Origin: Spirochaetaceae bacterium
Lineage (GTDB): Bacteria > Spirochaetota > Spirochaetia > SZUA-6 > Fen-1364
Assembly: GCA_003154555.1 (NCBI GenBank)
Contig: PMDT01000084.1
Coordinates: forward strand, 338-24,022
Length of the DNA stretch: 23,685 bases
Reading direction: 5' to 3'
The notes under the pieces were generated by a model, which saw only the letters and a list, made by a program, of their open reading frames with translations, made no database searches and had not been told where the DNA came from. The position numbers were made by a program, and so were the translations under genes. Below, one piece after another: positions 1 through 7,961 of the stretch. Positions within the stretch are counted from its first letter, which is position 1, and every line of letters starts with the position of its first letter.

Positions 1-826
1 CCTTGGACAGGGGCGTGGTGTCCTTCGCGTACGCGTCCTGGTACTCCTGCTGGGCGGAGCCGAAGTCCATCCGCGACTGGAACAGCTCTCCGCGGGCAAG
101 GTGACCCGAGGGGCGGTCCTCCATCGCAATCGATTCATCCGTGAAGCGCAGCGCGGAGTTGAAGTGGAAAAAGTTGTGCTCGAGGAGGGAGAGGTTGTAG
201 TAGGCGATGGCGGCGAAATCGTGGTCGCCTGCATGGAGCGCTTCATTCAATGACTTCATGTAGTAGTCACGGGACTGGTCGTAGCGGTTCATGCCGGAAT
301 AGACCGTGCCCAGCGTCATCGCCATGCCCCGCTGCAGGCCCAGCTTCTTCATGCCCTGCAGGAGGGCCTTTTCCCCCTTGTCCAGCTGCTGCGTCTTGAA
401 ATACATCCAGCCCAGGTCGTCGATCGTCTCCGCGCTGTCGGGGTACTGCTGGAGAATGCGCGTGAGGTAGTCGATGGAGCTCAGGTCCTGGTTGAGCTTG
501 CCGTAGCTGCGGGAGATCTGCGTGAGCGTCGCGTAGTCGGTCGCTCCTCTTTTCTCCGCCTCCTTGTACTCGGCGAGCGCCAGGGGGTAAAGCTCCTTGT
601 CGTAGTACAGGTCGCCCAGCGCGAGGCTGGCCTTCGGCGATGACGGGTATTTCGTCTTCGCCTCGGTGAGGAGCTTCACGGCAGATTCGAACGCGTTCTG
701 CGTGATGGCGTCCTGCGCCCGTGACGTGAGACTTTCCAGCGTGTCGCCCTGCTGCGCCTGGCCGAAGGCATGGACGGGGCAGCACAGAAGGCAGAGGGTC
801 AGGGTGCCGAGGATCCGGGCGCGCAT
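1..826 (-). CDS. Exported TPR-repeat protein (3' end beyond window)
   Basis: Translating the minus strand from the ATG at 826-824 gives an open frame of 275 codons that runs off the left edge, so the C-terminus is missing. Residues 1-20 look like a Sec signal peptide (basic start, Leu/Cys-rich core, VHA then FGQA as likely cleavage area). From about residue 45 there are TPR-like helical pairs, e.g. PKASLALGDLYYDKELYPLA, then repeats with conserved Tyr/Ala/Leu spacing and a DLGWMYFKTQQLDKGEKAL unit. TPR proteins are scaffolds; no enzyme motif is visible. The ATG lies 2 nt after the stop of the transglutaminase gene, so it is very probably translated as the last gene of the MoxR-DUF58-transglutaminase operon. 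A periplasmic partner for that complex is inference. Confidence 0.85.
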   Translation of the reverse strand, partial: MRARILGTLTLCLLCCPVHAFGQAQQGDTLESLTSRAQDAITQNAFESAVKLLTEAKTKYPSSPKASLALGDLYYDKELYPLALAEYKEAEKRGATDYATLTQISRSYGKLNQDLSSIDYLTRILQQYPDSAETIDDLGWMYFKTQQLDKGEKALLQGMKKLGLQRGMAMTLGTVYSGMNRYDQSRDYYMKSLNEALHAGDHDFAAIAYYNLSLLEHNFFHFNSALRFTDESIAMEDRPSGHLARGELFQSRMDFGSAQQEYQDAYAKDTTPLSK

Positions 827-828
827 GC

Positions 829-2982
829 TCACACGCGACGCGCCGGCGCGCCGACGGGGTTCACGATGCCAAGAATCCTGCGCGCGGCGGGAACACTTTT
901 CCGCCACTGCACATCGAAGGCGGAGAGGCGCGCGCGCGCCGCGGCAAGATCCGCGGCATCGAACTGGTCCGCAAAGGACGCCTTCAGGTACGACTGCACC
1001 ACGGGGGCAAGATCGATCGTGTGGGTCGCGCGCACCCTTTCCGCGTGCTCCAGCGGCGACTCGACAGGCTTCCGTCCGTAGCCCACGCCGGTGAGCCGCA
1101 CCATGGCGAGGGAATAGAGGGATTTCATGCGCCGCCGGGGATGGCGGGAGAGAAGACCCGGAAGAGACGGAAGGAGCTTCGCGCAGAAGAGGAAAAGGGC
1201 GAAGAGCGCGGGAAGGACGACGTACCACAGGCGCGCGACAAGGAGAGCGATTCGCGCGATCTCCTGCCCGATCGAGGATGCGGTTCCGAGCGCGGTCGGC
1301 GTCGGCCTCGCAAGGTCTTCCACGTCCGTCTGGTTCTTCACGATCTCCGCGATCAGGCGCGCCATCAGGTCCCGATCGGGAGCCGGCGGAGGAGTGAAGT
1401 CCTCTCCGGGGGCGAGATTCGACGACGTGGGATCGAACTCCACCCACCCCAGGTCTCCGAAGCTCACTTCCACCCACGCATGAGCCTGGAAGGCGCGGAC
1501 CTCGTAGAAGTTGAGGACCTCGGACTGCGGGTCGACGTAGAAGCCCACTGCCACGCGCGCGGGGATCCCGAGGCTGCGGCACATGAGGGCCATGGCGAAT
1601 GCGAAGTAGGAGCAGTAGCCCTTCTTTGAGACGAAGAGGAAGTGATGGAGCTGATTGCCGTCTTCCGCGATTCCCGGTTTCAGTGAATAGAGATAGTTGG
1701 TCTTCAGGTACGCCTCCACTGCGGCGGCCTTTTCGTAGTAGCCGGTCAACCCCTTCGTGATCTGCTGCGCCAGGGCGGCGATCTCGGCGTCGTCACCCGA
1801 ACGCGTGTAGAACGCGAGGTCCTGGCCCGGCATGTCCGGCTGCGCGGTGATGCGACGCGGCCCGGCGGGGGAGCGCATGACCCGCGAATCGACGCGGTAG
1901 ACGCGGAGGAAGGAGGATGATTTCCAGTTCTGAAGCGGCGTGACGCGCACCGGGTAGTTCAGGGAGATGAGGGAGGAGGGATCGAGGGTCAGGAAGTAGT
2001 ACTCCTGGCTTACCGCGTCCCGGTCGCGGAAGCCCGGATCGCGGAAAATCTCGGTGGCGTCCGGAACGACAGTCGGATACTCCTCAGTGTCAGGGCTCTT
2101 ATCCATGAAGAAGCCCTGGTTGGCGGCATAGCCCGAGAGCACGAAACGACGCAGGAGATAACGTTCGGCCTTTCCCTCCGTGCGGAACAGCATGACTGCC
2201 TGGTCAGAGGTGCGGATCTCGCTTTCCAGGCGCACGTACGGGGCGAAATCGAAACGGAAGAGCGTAGGCTTCATCAGGCCGCCGCCGGCTTTCACGGCTC
2301 CTTCACCGTAGCGGCTGAGAAGGAAGAGGAAGAATACGAGCAGCAGCGGCACGAGTATCCAGGAGAAGCTCACGACCGCCCGCGCATCGACCCGCTCCCC
2401 ATCCGCGCGCGTGTGGTTGTCACGGCGCAGCGGTATGCCCGCCAGCAGGAGGACAAAGAATTCCGCCAGGACAAACATCGAGAGGACCCATGCGAAGTAC
2501 GACGGGTGGGGGTACACGGTGAGCTTGTATCCCGCCTGGGTCCAGAACACGAGGATGAGGAGGATCGCGTTGAGCGCCGCCTCCACGATCACAAAGCGCC
2601 GATGCCGCAGGGCAAGGAATGTGAAGAGCCATGCAATCCCGTAGCCCACGAGGGCGGGCGGGAAGTCCTTGTCGAAGTAGAAGAAGAGGAAGTCGGTTGC
2701 GGGTGCGGCGACCACCGCGCGCTGCATGCGGAAGACAAGGAAGAAAAGCGCGCGGAGAGCGAACGGGAGCAGCGCCGCCACGACGAGGGATGGCAGGAAG
2801 CGCAGGCGGCTTTTTTCCATTGCGAGCGCCGCGAGCACCGCGAGAAGGAAGGCGGCGCTCTGGAACGGGAGATCGAGCTGATCGCTCAGTTGGAGGAAGA
2901 CATTGACCAGGAGGAAATAGAGCACGAGGCTGCGCAGGAGGAAAAGCGCCAGCGCGCGCCCTGTTTCAGACCTCCGCGGCAT
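829..2982 (-). CDS. TgpA-like membrane transglutaminase
   Basis: About 717 aa. The N-terminal ~230 residues are a run of hydrophobic segments (DUF3488/TgpA-like), followed by a large extracytoplasmic region with a transglutaminase-like core and one more transmembrane helix near residues 575-605. The papain-like triad can be read as Cys457 (KKGYCSYFAFAMALMCR), His501 (AHAWVEV) and Asp517 (WVEFDPT). Such proteins are membrane-anchored transglutaminase/protease-fold enzymes usually encoded next to MoxR and DUF58 genes; their substrates are mostly unknown. I chose the ATG at 2982 rather than an earlier in-frame start at 3051 because GGAAGG lies 6-8 nt upstream and the N-terminus then begins right before the first helix. 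It overlaps the DUF58 gene by 17 nt, indicating translational coupling. Confidence 0.9.
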   Translation of the reverse strand: MPRRSETGRALALFLLRSLVLYFLLVNVFLQLSDQLDLPFQSAAFLLAVLAALAMEKSRLRFLPSLVVAALLPFALRALFFLVFRMQRAVVAAPATDFLFFYFDKDFPPALVGYGIAWLFTFLALRHRRFVIVEAALNAILLILVFWTQAGYKLTVYPHPSYFAWVLSMFVLAEFFVLLLAGIPLRRDNHTRADGERVDARAVVSFSWILVPLLLVFFLFLLSRYGEGAVKAGGGLMKPTLFRFDFAPYVRLESEIRTSDQAVMLFRTEGKAERYLLRRFVLSGYAANQGFFMDKSPDTEEYPTVVPDATEIFRDPGFRDRDAVSQEYYFLTLDPSSLISLNYPVRVTPLQNWKSSSFLRVYRVDSRVMRSPAGPRRITAQPDMPGQDLAFYTRSGDDAEIAALAQQITKGLTGYYEKAAAVEAYLKTNYLYSLKPGIAEDGNQLHHFLFVSKKGYCSYFAFAMALMCRSLGIPARVAVGFYVDPQSEVLNFYEVRAFQAHAWVEVSFGDLGWVEFDPTSSNLAPGEDFTPPPAPDRDLMARLIAEIVKNQTDVEDLARPTPTALGTASSIGQEIARIALLVARLWYVVLPALFALFLFCAKLLPSLPGLLSRHPRRRMKSLYSLAMVRLTGVGYGRKPVESPLEHAERVRATHTIDLAPVVQSYLKASFADQFDAADLAAARARLSAFDVQWRKSVPAARRILGIVNPVGAPARRV

Positions 2983-4282
2983 GACGCACCTTCCACTCCG
3001 AGCTATTGTAGCGCGCCAGGTCCCGATCAAGGAGAGCCTGGAATGCTTCACGTTCCTTTTTTCGCACGGCGGCCGGTCCGCGGTCTTCAGCTTTGTCTTT
3101 CGGAATGAAAAACAAAGAGCGCAGGGTCGGCCGCGGAGATGCCGGCGGGCCGGGGAGCCCCTGCAGGAAGAGGCTCGCGCCCCATCCTTTTTCCCTCACC
3201 GTCGCCATGATCCGCGGAAGCCCCGGCGAGTCCGGGGATGACCAGACCGCCACGTGCATGCCCCTGCGGGGAAGATCGGGGGTCCAGGGGGCGTCCGTCC
3301 ACCATGCATCGGCAAGGGCGGCCATGAGGGCATCGCGCGATTCATCGGAATAGGCACGGCACTCGCGCGCGCCCGGGAGGGACAGCATGACGTCGAGGCC
3401 TCTGGCGGTAAGGGCCGTCATGGAAGCCGTGCACGATTCCACGAGCCGGTCCAGGTAGTCGGCGCGCGCAGAGGCCGGCACGTGCGCATTCGGCGACAGG
3501 TCGAGAACGAAAAGCACCCGGGACTCCGGCGGCGGCACCTCCTCGCCGATGCGCAGGAACAGCTCGTCGGTGTGCGCGTATACCTTCCAGTTCAACCGCC
3601 GCACGTCGTCACCGGGATAGTACTTGCGCGCCTCCAGGAGCTCCTCGCTCCGCCTGCGCCGCGCGCTGAGGGCGGCCTCGTCGGCCTGCTCCAGCACGAG
3701 CTGCGCCGGGTCGACCTTTCGCACGGCGGGAAAGACGGTGAGGGATTCCTGCTGCGGGACGGCAAGCCGGTGGGACGTGAAGCCCAGCAGGTCCCGCGCT
3801 TCGAGCACGGCCGCCTGGCTTGCGAACACCCCGCGGTGCGGCGGCTGAAACTCGACGGTGGGGCGATTCTCACCGGGAGAAAGCTTGACGCGCACGGTGT
3901 CGATGCTCCGCTCGTGCCAGGCCAGGGGCAGGGAGAGCCGCACGGAGAAGCCCGGCGGGAACGCGCGGGGCAGGCGGACGGAAACGCTCGCCTGCGCCAA
4001 TTCCCCGCGCGGCAGGCCATTCGCCGGGAGAACGCAGGAGAGAAAGTCGGGTGCGCGGTTGCGGCGGCGGCGCAGGGAAAGACGAAAGACGTGGCCCACG
4101 AGCAGGCTGTAGATCGTGAAGAGGAGGAAGCTCGATCCCCAGAAGAGCGCGGCGAGGTCCGCGCGCACGACACCGACGGCCAGGATCGCCGCGGAGAGGA
4201 GAAGGAGGCAGAGGCCGCGGAGCGTCAGGGGAAAGACCGCGCGGATGATGCCGCCGACGCCGGCCAGGCGGATACGGGCCAT
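2966..4282 (-). CDS. DUF58 domain protein
   Basis: 438 aa. Two hydrophobic segments at about residues 20-40 and 46-66 anchor the protein, followed by a beta-rich segment and the DUF58 signature around residues 218-247 (EARKYYPGDDVRRLNWKVYA, then LFLRIGEE). After it comes a vWA-like strand (VLFVLDLSPN, about 257-265). DUF58 proteins accompany MoxR ATPases and are thought to act in assembly or maturation of envelope or metalloprotein complexes; the exact role here is not known. The ATG at 4282 is 14 nt after the MoxR stop, with GGAG about 10 nt upstream. The gene overlaps the downstream transglutaminase start. Confidence 0.92.
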   Translation of the reverse strand: MARIRLAGVGGIIRAVFPLTLRGLCLLLLSAAILAVGVVRADLAALFWGSSFLLFTIYSLLVGHVFRLSLRRRRNRAPDFLSCVLPANGLPRGELAQASVSVRLPRAFPPGFSVRLSLPLAWHERSIDTVRVKLSPGENRPTVEFQPPHRGVFASQAAVLEARDLLGFTSHRLAVPQQESLTVFPAVRKVDPAQLVLEQADEAALSARRRRSEELLEARKYYPGDDVRRLNWKVYAHTDELFLRIGEEVPPPESRVLFVLDLSPNAHVPASARADYLDRLVESCTASMTALTARGLDVMLSLPGARECRAYSDESRDALMAALADAWWTDAPWTPDLPRRGMHVAVWSSPDSPGLPRIMATVREKGWGASLFLQGLPGPPASPRPTLRSLFFIPKDKAEDRGPAAVRKKEREAFQALLDRDLARYNSSEWKVRHAAEV

Positions 4283-4296
4283 GACCCAGGCTCCGC

Positions 4297-5253
4297 CTAG
4301 TAGGAAAGGTGGGACAACTCTGACATGCAGATCTCCCGCACCAGGGCCACCGCATCGGTCCGCGTATCCTTCAGACGGAGGCGGTGCGCAATGACAATCG
4401 GCGCGAGGTCGACGAGGTCCTGGTCGATGACGTACTCGCGGCCGGACAGGAGGGCGAATGCCCGCGCCGCGCGCACGAGCATGAGGCTGCCGCGGGGGGA
4501 TGCACCCAGGCTGATGCCCGGGTGCGACCGCGTGGCCGCCGCGATGCCTACCGCGACCCGCATGAGCTTCTCATCGCAGTAAACGGCATCCACGCGCCGG
4601 CGCGCGGCCAGGATCTCGTCCTTCCCACAGACCGCCTTCACCGTCGGCATGATCGTCGCAGAAGGATCGTCGCGGACGATACCCACCTCCACCTCCGTAT
4701 CGGGGTAGCCGATGCGCAGCTTCATGAGGAATCGGTCGATCTGCGCGAGGGGCAATGGGTAGACCCCCTCCATCTCCACGGGGTTCTGCGTCGCGATCAC
4801 GAAGAAGAAGGGGTCCATCGGGTAGGTGGTGTTCCCCACGGTGACCTGACCTTCCGCCATGACCTCCAGGAGCGCGGACTGGACCTTGGGCGTCGTACGG
4901 TTGATTTCGTCGGCAAGCAGCACATTCGTGAAGACCGGGCCCGGGGTGAAGACGAACTTCCGCGTACCGGGGTCGAAGACATCGACGCCGGTGATGTCGT
5001 ACGGAAGGAGGTCGGGGGTGAACTGGATGCGGCGGAAGACCACCGCGTCTCCCTTGCGGGTGCGCGAGATGAGACGCGCCACGGTTTTCGCCAGGGTGGT
5101 CTTTCCCAGGCCCGGAACGTCCTCGATCAGCACGTGGCCGCCGGCGAGCAATCCCGCCACGAGGTACCCGAGCACGGTGGACTTGCCGCGTATCACCGCT
5201 TCCAGGCCAAGAACGAGGCGTTCTCCCAGGGCGTGAGCGCTCTTGAAATCCAT
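4297..5253 (-). CDS. MoxR-family AAA+ ATPase
   Basis: 318 aa from the ATG at 5253. Walker A is EDVPGLGKTTLAK (about residues 44-56), Walker B is LLADEIN (112-118) and sensor 1 is IATQNPVE (153-160), all in MoxR spacing; the C-terminal lid contains the GASPRG motif typical of the family. MoxR ATPases act as chaperone-like remodelers with vWA/DUF58 partners. The frame stays open upstream to a GTG at 5328, one base after the stop of the preceding gene (TAAGGTG), which would add 25 Arg/Pro-rich residues. I prefer 5253 because homology-like sequence begins there, although no clear Shine-Dalgarno precedes it; the coupled GTG remains a real alternative. Confidence 0.93.
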   Translation of the reverse strand: MDFKSAHALGERLVLGLEAVIRGKSTVLGYLVAGLLAGGHVLIEDVPGLGKTTLAKTVARLISRTRKGDAVVFRRIQFTPDLLPYDITGVDVFDPGTRKFVFTPGPVFTNVLLADEINRTTPKVQSALLEVMAEGQVTVGNTTYPMDPFFFVIATQNPVEMEGVYPLPLAQIDRFLMKLRIGYPDTEVEVGIVRDDPSATIMPTVKAVCGKDEILAARRRVDAVYCDEKLMRVAVGIAAATRSHPGISLGASPRGSLMLVRAARAFALLSGREYVIDQDLVDLAPIVIAHRLRLKDTRTDAVALVREICMSELSHLSY

Positions 5254-5329
5254 CAGGGGTTCGCGAGCGGGTCGGGGCGCGTGCCGACGGCGTACAGCCG
5301 TGTCACCCATCGGAGACGAATGTACCACC

Positions 5330-5788
5330 TTAGCGAAGCGCGGGATAGTGGAGGAGGAGGCAAAGCTTCAGCTTCAGCGTGAGGCGGCGCAATCTCTCGA
5401 GGTTGTAGGGGAATGTGAAGCAGACGAACTTGCGCACGATGTACTGCTGCGCATCGCGGACGCGCTTCTGGGGGAACAGCCACGAGATGCCCAGGCGCTC
5501 CTTGAGGACGGGGAGGAGAAAGCTTTTCACGGTCCGGCAGAATGTCTCCAGCTCGGAAACCCCCTGGAGGAGCTGCCTTTCCTCGCCCGGGTAGAGCGAG
5601 GTGAGGGAAACCATCTCGCGGATGTCGCGCACGGTGCGGAAGTCGATGGGCATGCCGTCGATGATGAGGGAGAACCACGTGCGGTCGAAGTGGTTCTCGA
5701 ACACCTCCCGCAGCTCTCCGAGGAGCTTCAGAATCTCCGCATCGCGTGTATATTCATTGGTAAGGGATTCGAGCGCTGCTTCCGACAC
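5330..5788 (-). CDS. Uncharacterised 152-aa protein heading the MoxR operon
   Basis: I do not recognise this family. The GTG start at 5788 is supported by GGAG 8 nt upstream (GGAGAACACAAGTG on the minus strand). The protein is soluble-looking, mainly helical, with charged N-terminal half (SEAALESLTNEYTRDAEIL), a FSLIIDGMPIDFRTVRDI strand-turn region near residues 38-57, and a basic, Leu/Arg-rich C-terminus (about 125-152) that could bind membrane or nucleic acid. No signal peptide or catalytic motif is visible. Its stop is 1 nt from an alternative MoxR GTG start, and it is the first gene of a five-gene minus-strand operon, so a job linked to MoxR/DUF58 is plausible but unproven. Confidence 0.8.
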   Translation of the reverse strand: MSEAALESLTNEYTRDAEILKLLGELREVFENHFDRTWFSLIIDGMPIDFRTVRDIREMVSLTSLYPGEERQLLQGVSELETFCRTVKSFLLPVLKERLGISWLFPQKRVRDAQQYIVRKFVCFTFPYNLERLRRLTLKLKLCLLLHYPALR

Positions 5789-5853
5789 TTGTGTTCTCCG
5801 TCTCTTTCAATGTCGGACGACGGGAGACGCGGCTTGATCCAGGGGGAAGGTGA

Positions 5854-5928
5854 GGGGGGTCACAATGACCATAAAAGGTCACGATCCTCCGTCCAGGCCT
5901 GTCAGGGGTTCGACTCCCCTGCCCCCTA
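5854..5928 (+). other. tRNA-like sequence: intact T arm and acceptor strands, no D or anticodon arm
   Basis: 5904-5920 is a perfect T arm (AGGGG, loop TTCGACT, CCCCT) matching the GGTTCGANTCC B-box, and 5921-5927 (GCCCCCT) can pair with a G-rich strand at 5853-5860 about 75 nt upstream. Between them no anticodon stem can be formed at the expected position and the D arm is absent; instead GGTCA/TGACC/GGTCA arms (5858-5881) form small hairpins. No CCA is encoded. It may be a decayed tRNA, an attachment-site remnant or a coincidental stem-loop; I do not call a functional tRNA. This is most of what lies in the 198-bp gap 5789-5986. Confidence 0.35.
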
Positions 5929-5949
5929 TCAATCCGGACCGCGGGCCGC

Positions 5950-5978
5950 TTGACCTTGCGTATACCGATCAGTATAGT
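5950..5978 (+). promoter_or_regulatory. Sigma-70-type promoter of tetR
   Basis: TTGACC at 5950-5955 and TATAGT at 5973-5978 are separated by exactly 17 bp. The expected transcription start (5984-5987) coincides with the ATG at 5987, and no Shine-Dalgarno is present, so the transcript is predicted to be leaderless. Confidence 0.75.
5961..5976. promoter_or_regulatory. Operator-like palindrome in the tetR promoter spacer
   Basis: TATACCGATCAGTATA is an imperfect palindrome (14 of 16 positions symmetric) centred on GATC. It fills the spacer between -35 and -10, an ideal place for autorepression by the adjacent TetR protein. The core TACCGATCAGTA differs at only two positions from the palindrome before the GH13 gene. 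Confidence 0.65.
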
Positions 5979-5986
5979 TTGTGCCC

Positions 5987-6553
5987 ATGGACAGCAAGTC
6001 GATCCTCATCGATCGCGCCCTGGAGCTCTTTGCCGCCCGCGGCTATGACGCGGTGGGCGTGCAGGAGATCGTGGACGCGGCCGGTGTGACCAAGCCGACG
6101 CTCTACCACTGGTTCGGCAGCAAGCAGGGTCTGCTCCACGCCGCCCTGGGCTCGCGGGAGCAGGGGCTTGTCGCCGCGATGGCGGCCGCGGGGGAGTATC
6201 GGGGGGATCTTCCCCTGACACTGCGGAAGATCGCGGCGGGCTGCTTCAGCTTTGCGCGGGAAAACCCCATATTCATGCGCCTTCGGCTGTCGCTCTTCTT
6301 CGCGCCACCCGACAGCGAGGGCCACCGTGAGGTCGCGGCGCTCAACGACGGCCAGTTCGCGACGCTGCGGGACCTGTTCACCCGCGCCGCGCGCGATCAC
6401 GGGAATATGAAGGGGCGGCACCTGCTGTACGCGGCGTCCTTCATCGGCATGATCAACAACTGCATCGGGCTGGCCCTGAACGGCTACCTTTCCCTGGACG
6501 ACGCGCTTGTGCAACGCAGCGTCCACTATTTCGAGCACGGCATCTATTCATGA
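5987..6553 (+). CDS. TetR/AcrR-family transcriptional regulator
   Basis: 188 aa. Residues 3-50 are a classic TetR DNA-binding domain: helix ILIDRALELFAARGYDAV, then the helix-turn-helix VQEIVDAAGVTKPTLYHWFG and KQGLLHAAL. The C-terminal ligand-binding half is helical and not diagnostic of ligand. The frame also allows a GTG at 5981, but the ATG at 5987 sits at the predicted transcription start and gives the usual short N-terminal extension. It lies 40 nt upstream of the GH13 gene on the same strand, and matching palindromes precede both genes, so autoregulation and control of the glycosidase (perhaps with a sugar inducer) is a reasonable inference. Confidence 0.92.
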   Translation: MDSKSILIDRALELFAARGYDAVGVQEIVDAAGVTKPTLYHWFGSKQGLLHAALGSREQGLVAAMAAAGEYRGDLPLTLRKIAAGCFSFARENPIFMRLRLSLFFAPPDSEGHREVAALNDGQFATLRDLFTRAARDHGNMKGRHLLYAASFIGMINNCIGLALNGYLSLDDALVQRSVHYFEHGIYS

Positions 6554-6562
6554 TCTCTTGTT

Positions 6563-6574
6563 TACCGAACGGTA
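6563..6574. promoter_or_regulatory. Second operator-like palindrome, upstream of the GH13 gene
   Basis: TACCGAACGGTA (TACCG-AA-CGGTA) lies between the tetR stop and the GH13 start and matches the tetR palindrome core at 10 of 12 positions. No convincing -35/-10 pair was found beside it, so it may act on an internal promoter or on read-through from tetR. Confidence 0.55.
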
Positions 6575-6593
6575 GGTACAGAAAGGAAACACC

Positions 6594-7961
6594 ATGAGCC
6601 ACTGGGCAAACGAATCCGTCTTCTACCAGATCTACCCGCTGGGGCTCTGCGGAGCCCCCGCGCAGAACGACCTCTCGTCCCCCCCTGCAAACCGGCTCGA
6701 TGAGCTTCTCCCCTGGCTGGATCATGCCCATTTCCTCGGGGCGAATGCACTCTACATCGGTCCGATCTTCGAATCCCTCTCTCATGGCTACGATACCGTG
6801 AACTACTCTGTCGTCGATCGGCGGCTGGGAACGAACGACGCATTCGCGCGCGTCTGCGCGCGGGCGCACGAGCTTGGTCTGAAGGTCGTGCTGGATGCCG
6901 TGTTCAATCATGTCGGCAGGGGTTTTCCCGGGTTTTGCGATCTCCAGGAGAAGGGCAGGGCATCGCGGTATCTGGATTGGTTCGCCGGGGTAGATTTCCA
7001 GCGCGCGAGCCCGCGCGGCGACGCATTCACCTACGAGGGATGGCATGGGCACGACGACCTTGTGAAGCTTGACGTGCGCAACCCTGCCGTCAGGGATCAC
7101 CTGTTCTCCGCCACAGCGCAGTGGATGGACCAGTTCGGGATCGACGGGCTGCGCCTGGACGCGGCGGATTGCCTGGACCTCGACTTTCTGCGCCTGCTGG
7201 GCTCCTTCTGCCGCGCGCGGCGGGCGGACTTCTGGCTCCTCGGAGAAATCATCCATGGAGACTACCGCCGCTGGGCCGCGCCGGGGCTGCTGGATTCAGT
7301 CACGAATTACGAGTGCTACAAGGGCCTGTATTCAAGCCACGCGGAGCAGAACTATTTCGAGATTGCATGGTCGCTCAATCGTCAGTTCGGTCCGCAGGGC
7401 CTTTACCGCGGCCTGCCCCTGTACAACTTCGCCGACAACCACGACGTGAGCCGGGTGGCCAGCTTGGTCAAGGACCCGGCGCAGCTGCTGCCGCTCTACA
7501 GCATCCTCTTCACCATGCCGGGCGTCCCTTCGGTCTATTACGGCAGCGAATGGGGAATCCAGGCGACAAAGGACGCTACTGACCGAAACCTGCGGCCCCG
7601 CCTTTCGCTTGCCGACGCCGAGGGGGCGGGCACACTGCCCGGGCTGGAGGAAGCAATAGGCAGGCTGGCCCTGATCCGACGCGCGAGCCCGGCACTCCTG
7701 ACCGGGGACTATCGCCAGATCCATGTTGCTTCACTGCAATTCGCTTTCGCGCGCTGGTGCCGGGAGGAGACGGTGATCGTCGCGTTGAACAATGACACCC
7801 GCGCGGCGGCATTCTCACTCGATGCATCCCCCCTGCCCGACGGGGCGATGCACGATCTCATGGATCCCGGCCGGGCCATTCGCGTCACGGGGGGGAGGCT
7901 CTCGTTCAGCCTGGCGCCGCGTTCCGCTGCGGTCATCTCATCGGCGCCTCAGGGGCGATGA
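6594..7961 (+). CDS. GH13 alpha-amylase-family glycoside hydrolase (intracellular)
   Basis: 455 aa, no signal peptide. The GH13 conserved regions are present in order: region I DAVFNH (101-106), region II GLRLDAAD with nucleophile Asp189, region III LLGEII with acid/base Glu218, and region IV FADNHD with Asp284. A short C-terminal beta domain follows (about 385-455). The compact size and cytoplasmic location suggest action on imported malto-oligosaccharides or another alpha-glucoside rather than on starch; specificity cannot be read from sequence alone. Start is fixed by AAAGGAA about 6 nt before the ATG. The last 13 nt overlap the convergent membrane-protein gene on the other strand. Confidence 0.93.
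   Translation: MSHWANESVFYQIYPLGLCGAPAQNDLSSPPANRLDELLPWLDHAHFLGANALYIGPIFESLSHGYDTVNYSVVDRRLGTNDAFARVCARAHELGLKVVLDAVFNHVGRGFPGFCDLQEKGRASRYLDWFAGVDFQRASPRGDAFTYEGWHGHDDLVKLDVRNPAVRDHLFSATAQWMDQFGIDGLRLDAADCLDLDFLRLLGSFCRARRADFWLLGEIIHGDYRRWAAPGLLDSVTNYECYKGLYSSHAEQNYFEIAWSLNRQFGPQGLYRGLPLYNFADNHDVSRVASLVKDPAQLLPLYSILFTMPGVPSVYYGSEWGIQATKDATDRNLRPRLSLADAEGAGTLPGLEEAIGRLALIRRASPALLTGDYRQIHVASLQFAFARWCREETVIVALNNDTRAAAFSLDASPLPDGAMHDLMDPGRAIRVTGGRLSFSLAPRSAAVISSAPQGR

Noticed and set aside
3254..4300. 348-codon plus-strand open frame antisense to the DUF58 gene
   Set aside because: No recognisable motif, Arg/Gly/Glu-rich, covered by DUF58 coding sequence with a clear signature.
5854..5928. 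Functional tRNA gene
   Set aside because: No anticodon stem can be drawn at the required position and the D arm is missing, so only a tRNA-like remnant is reported.
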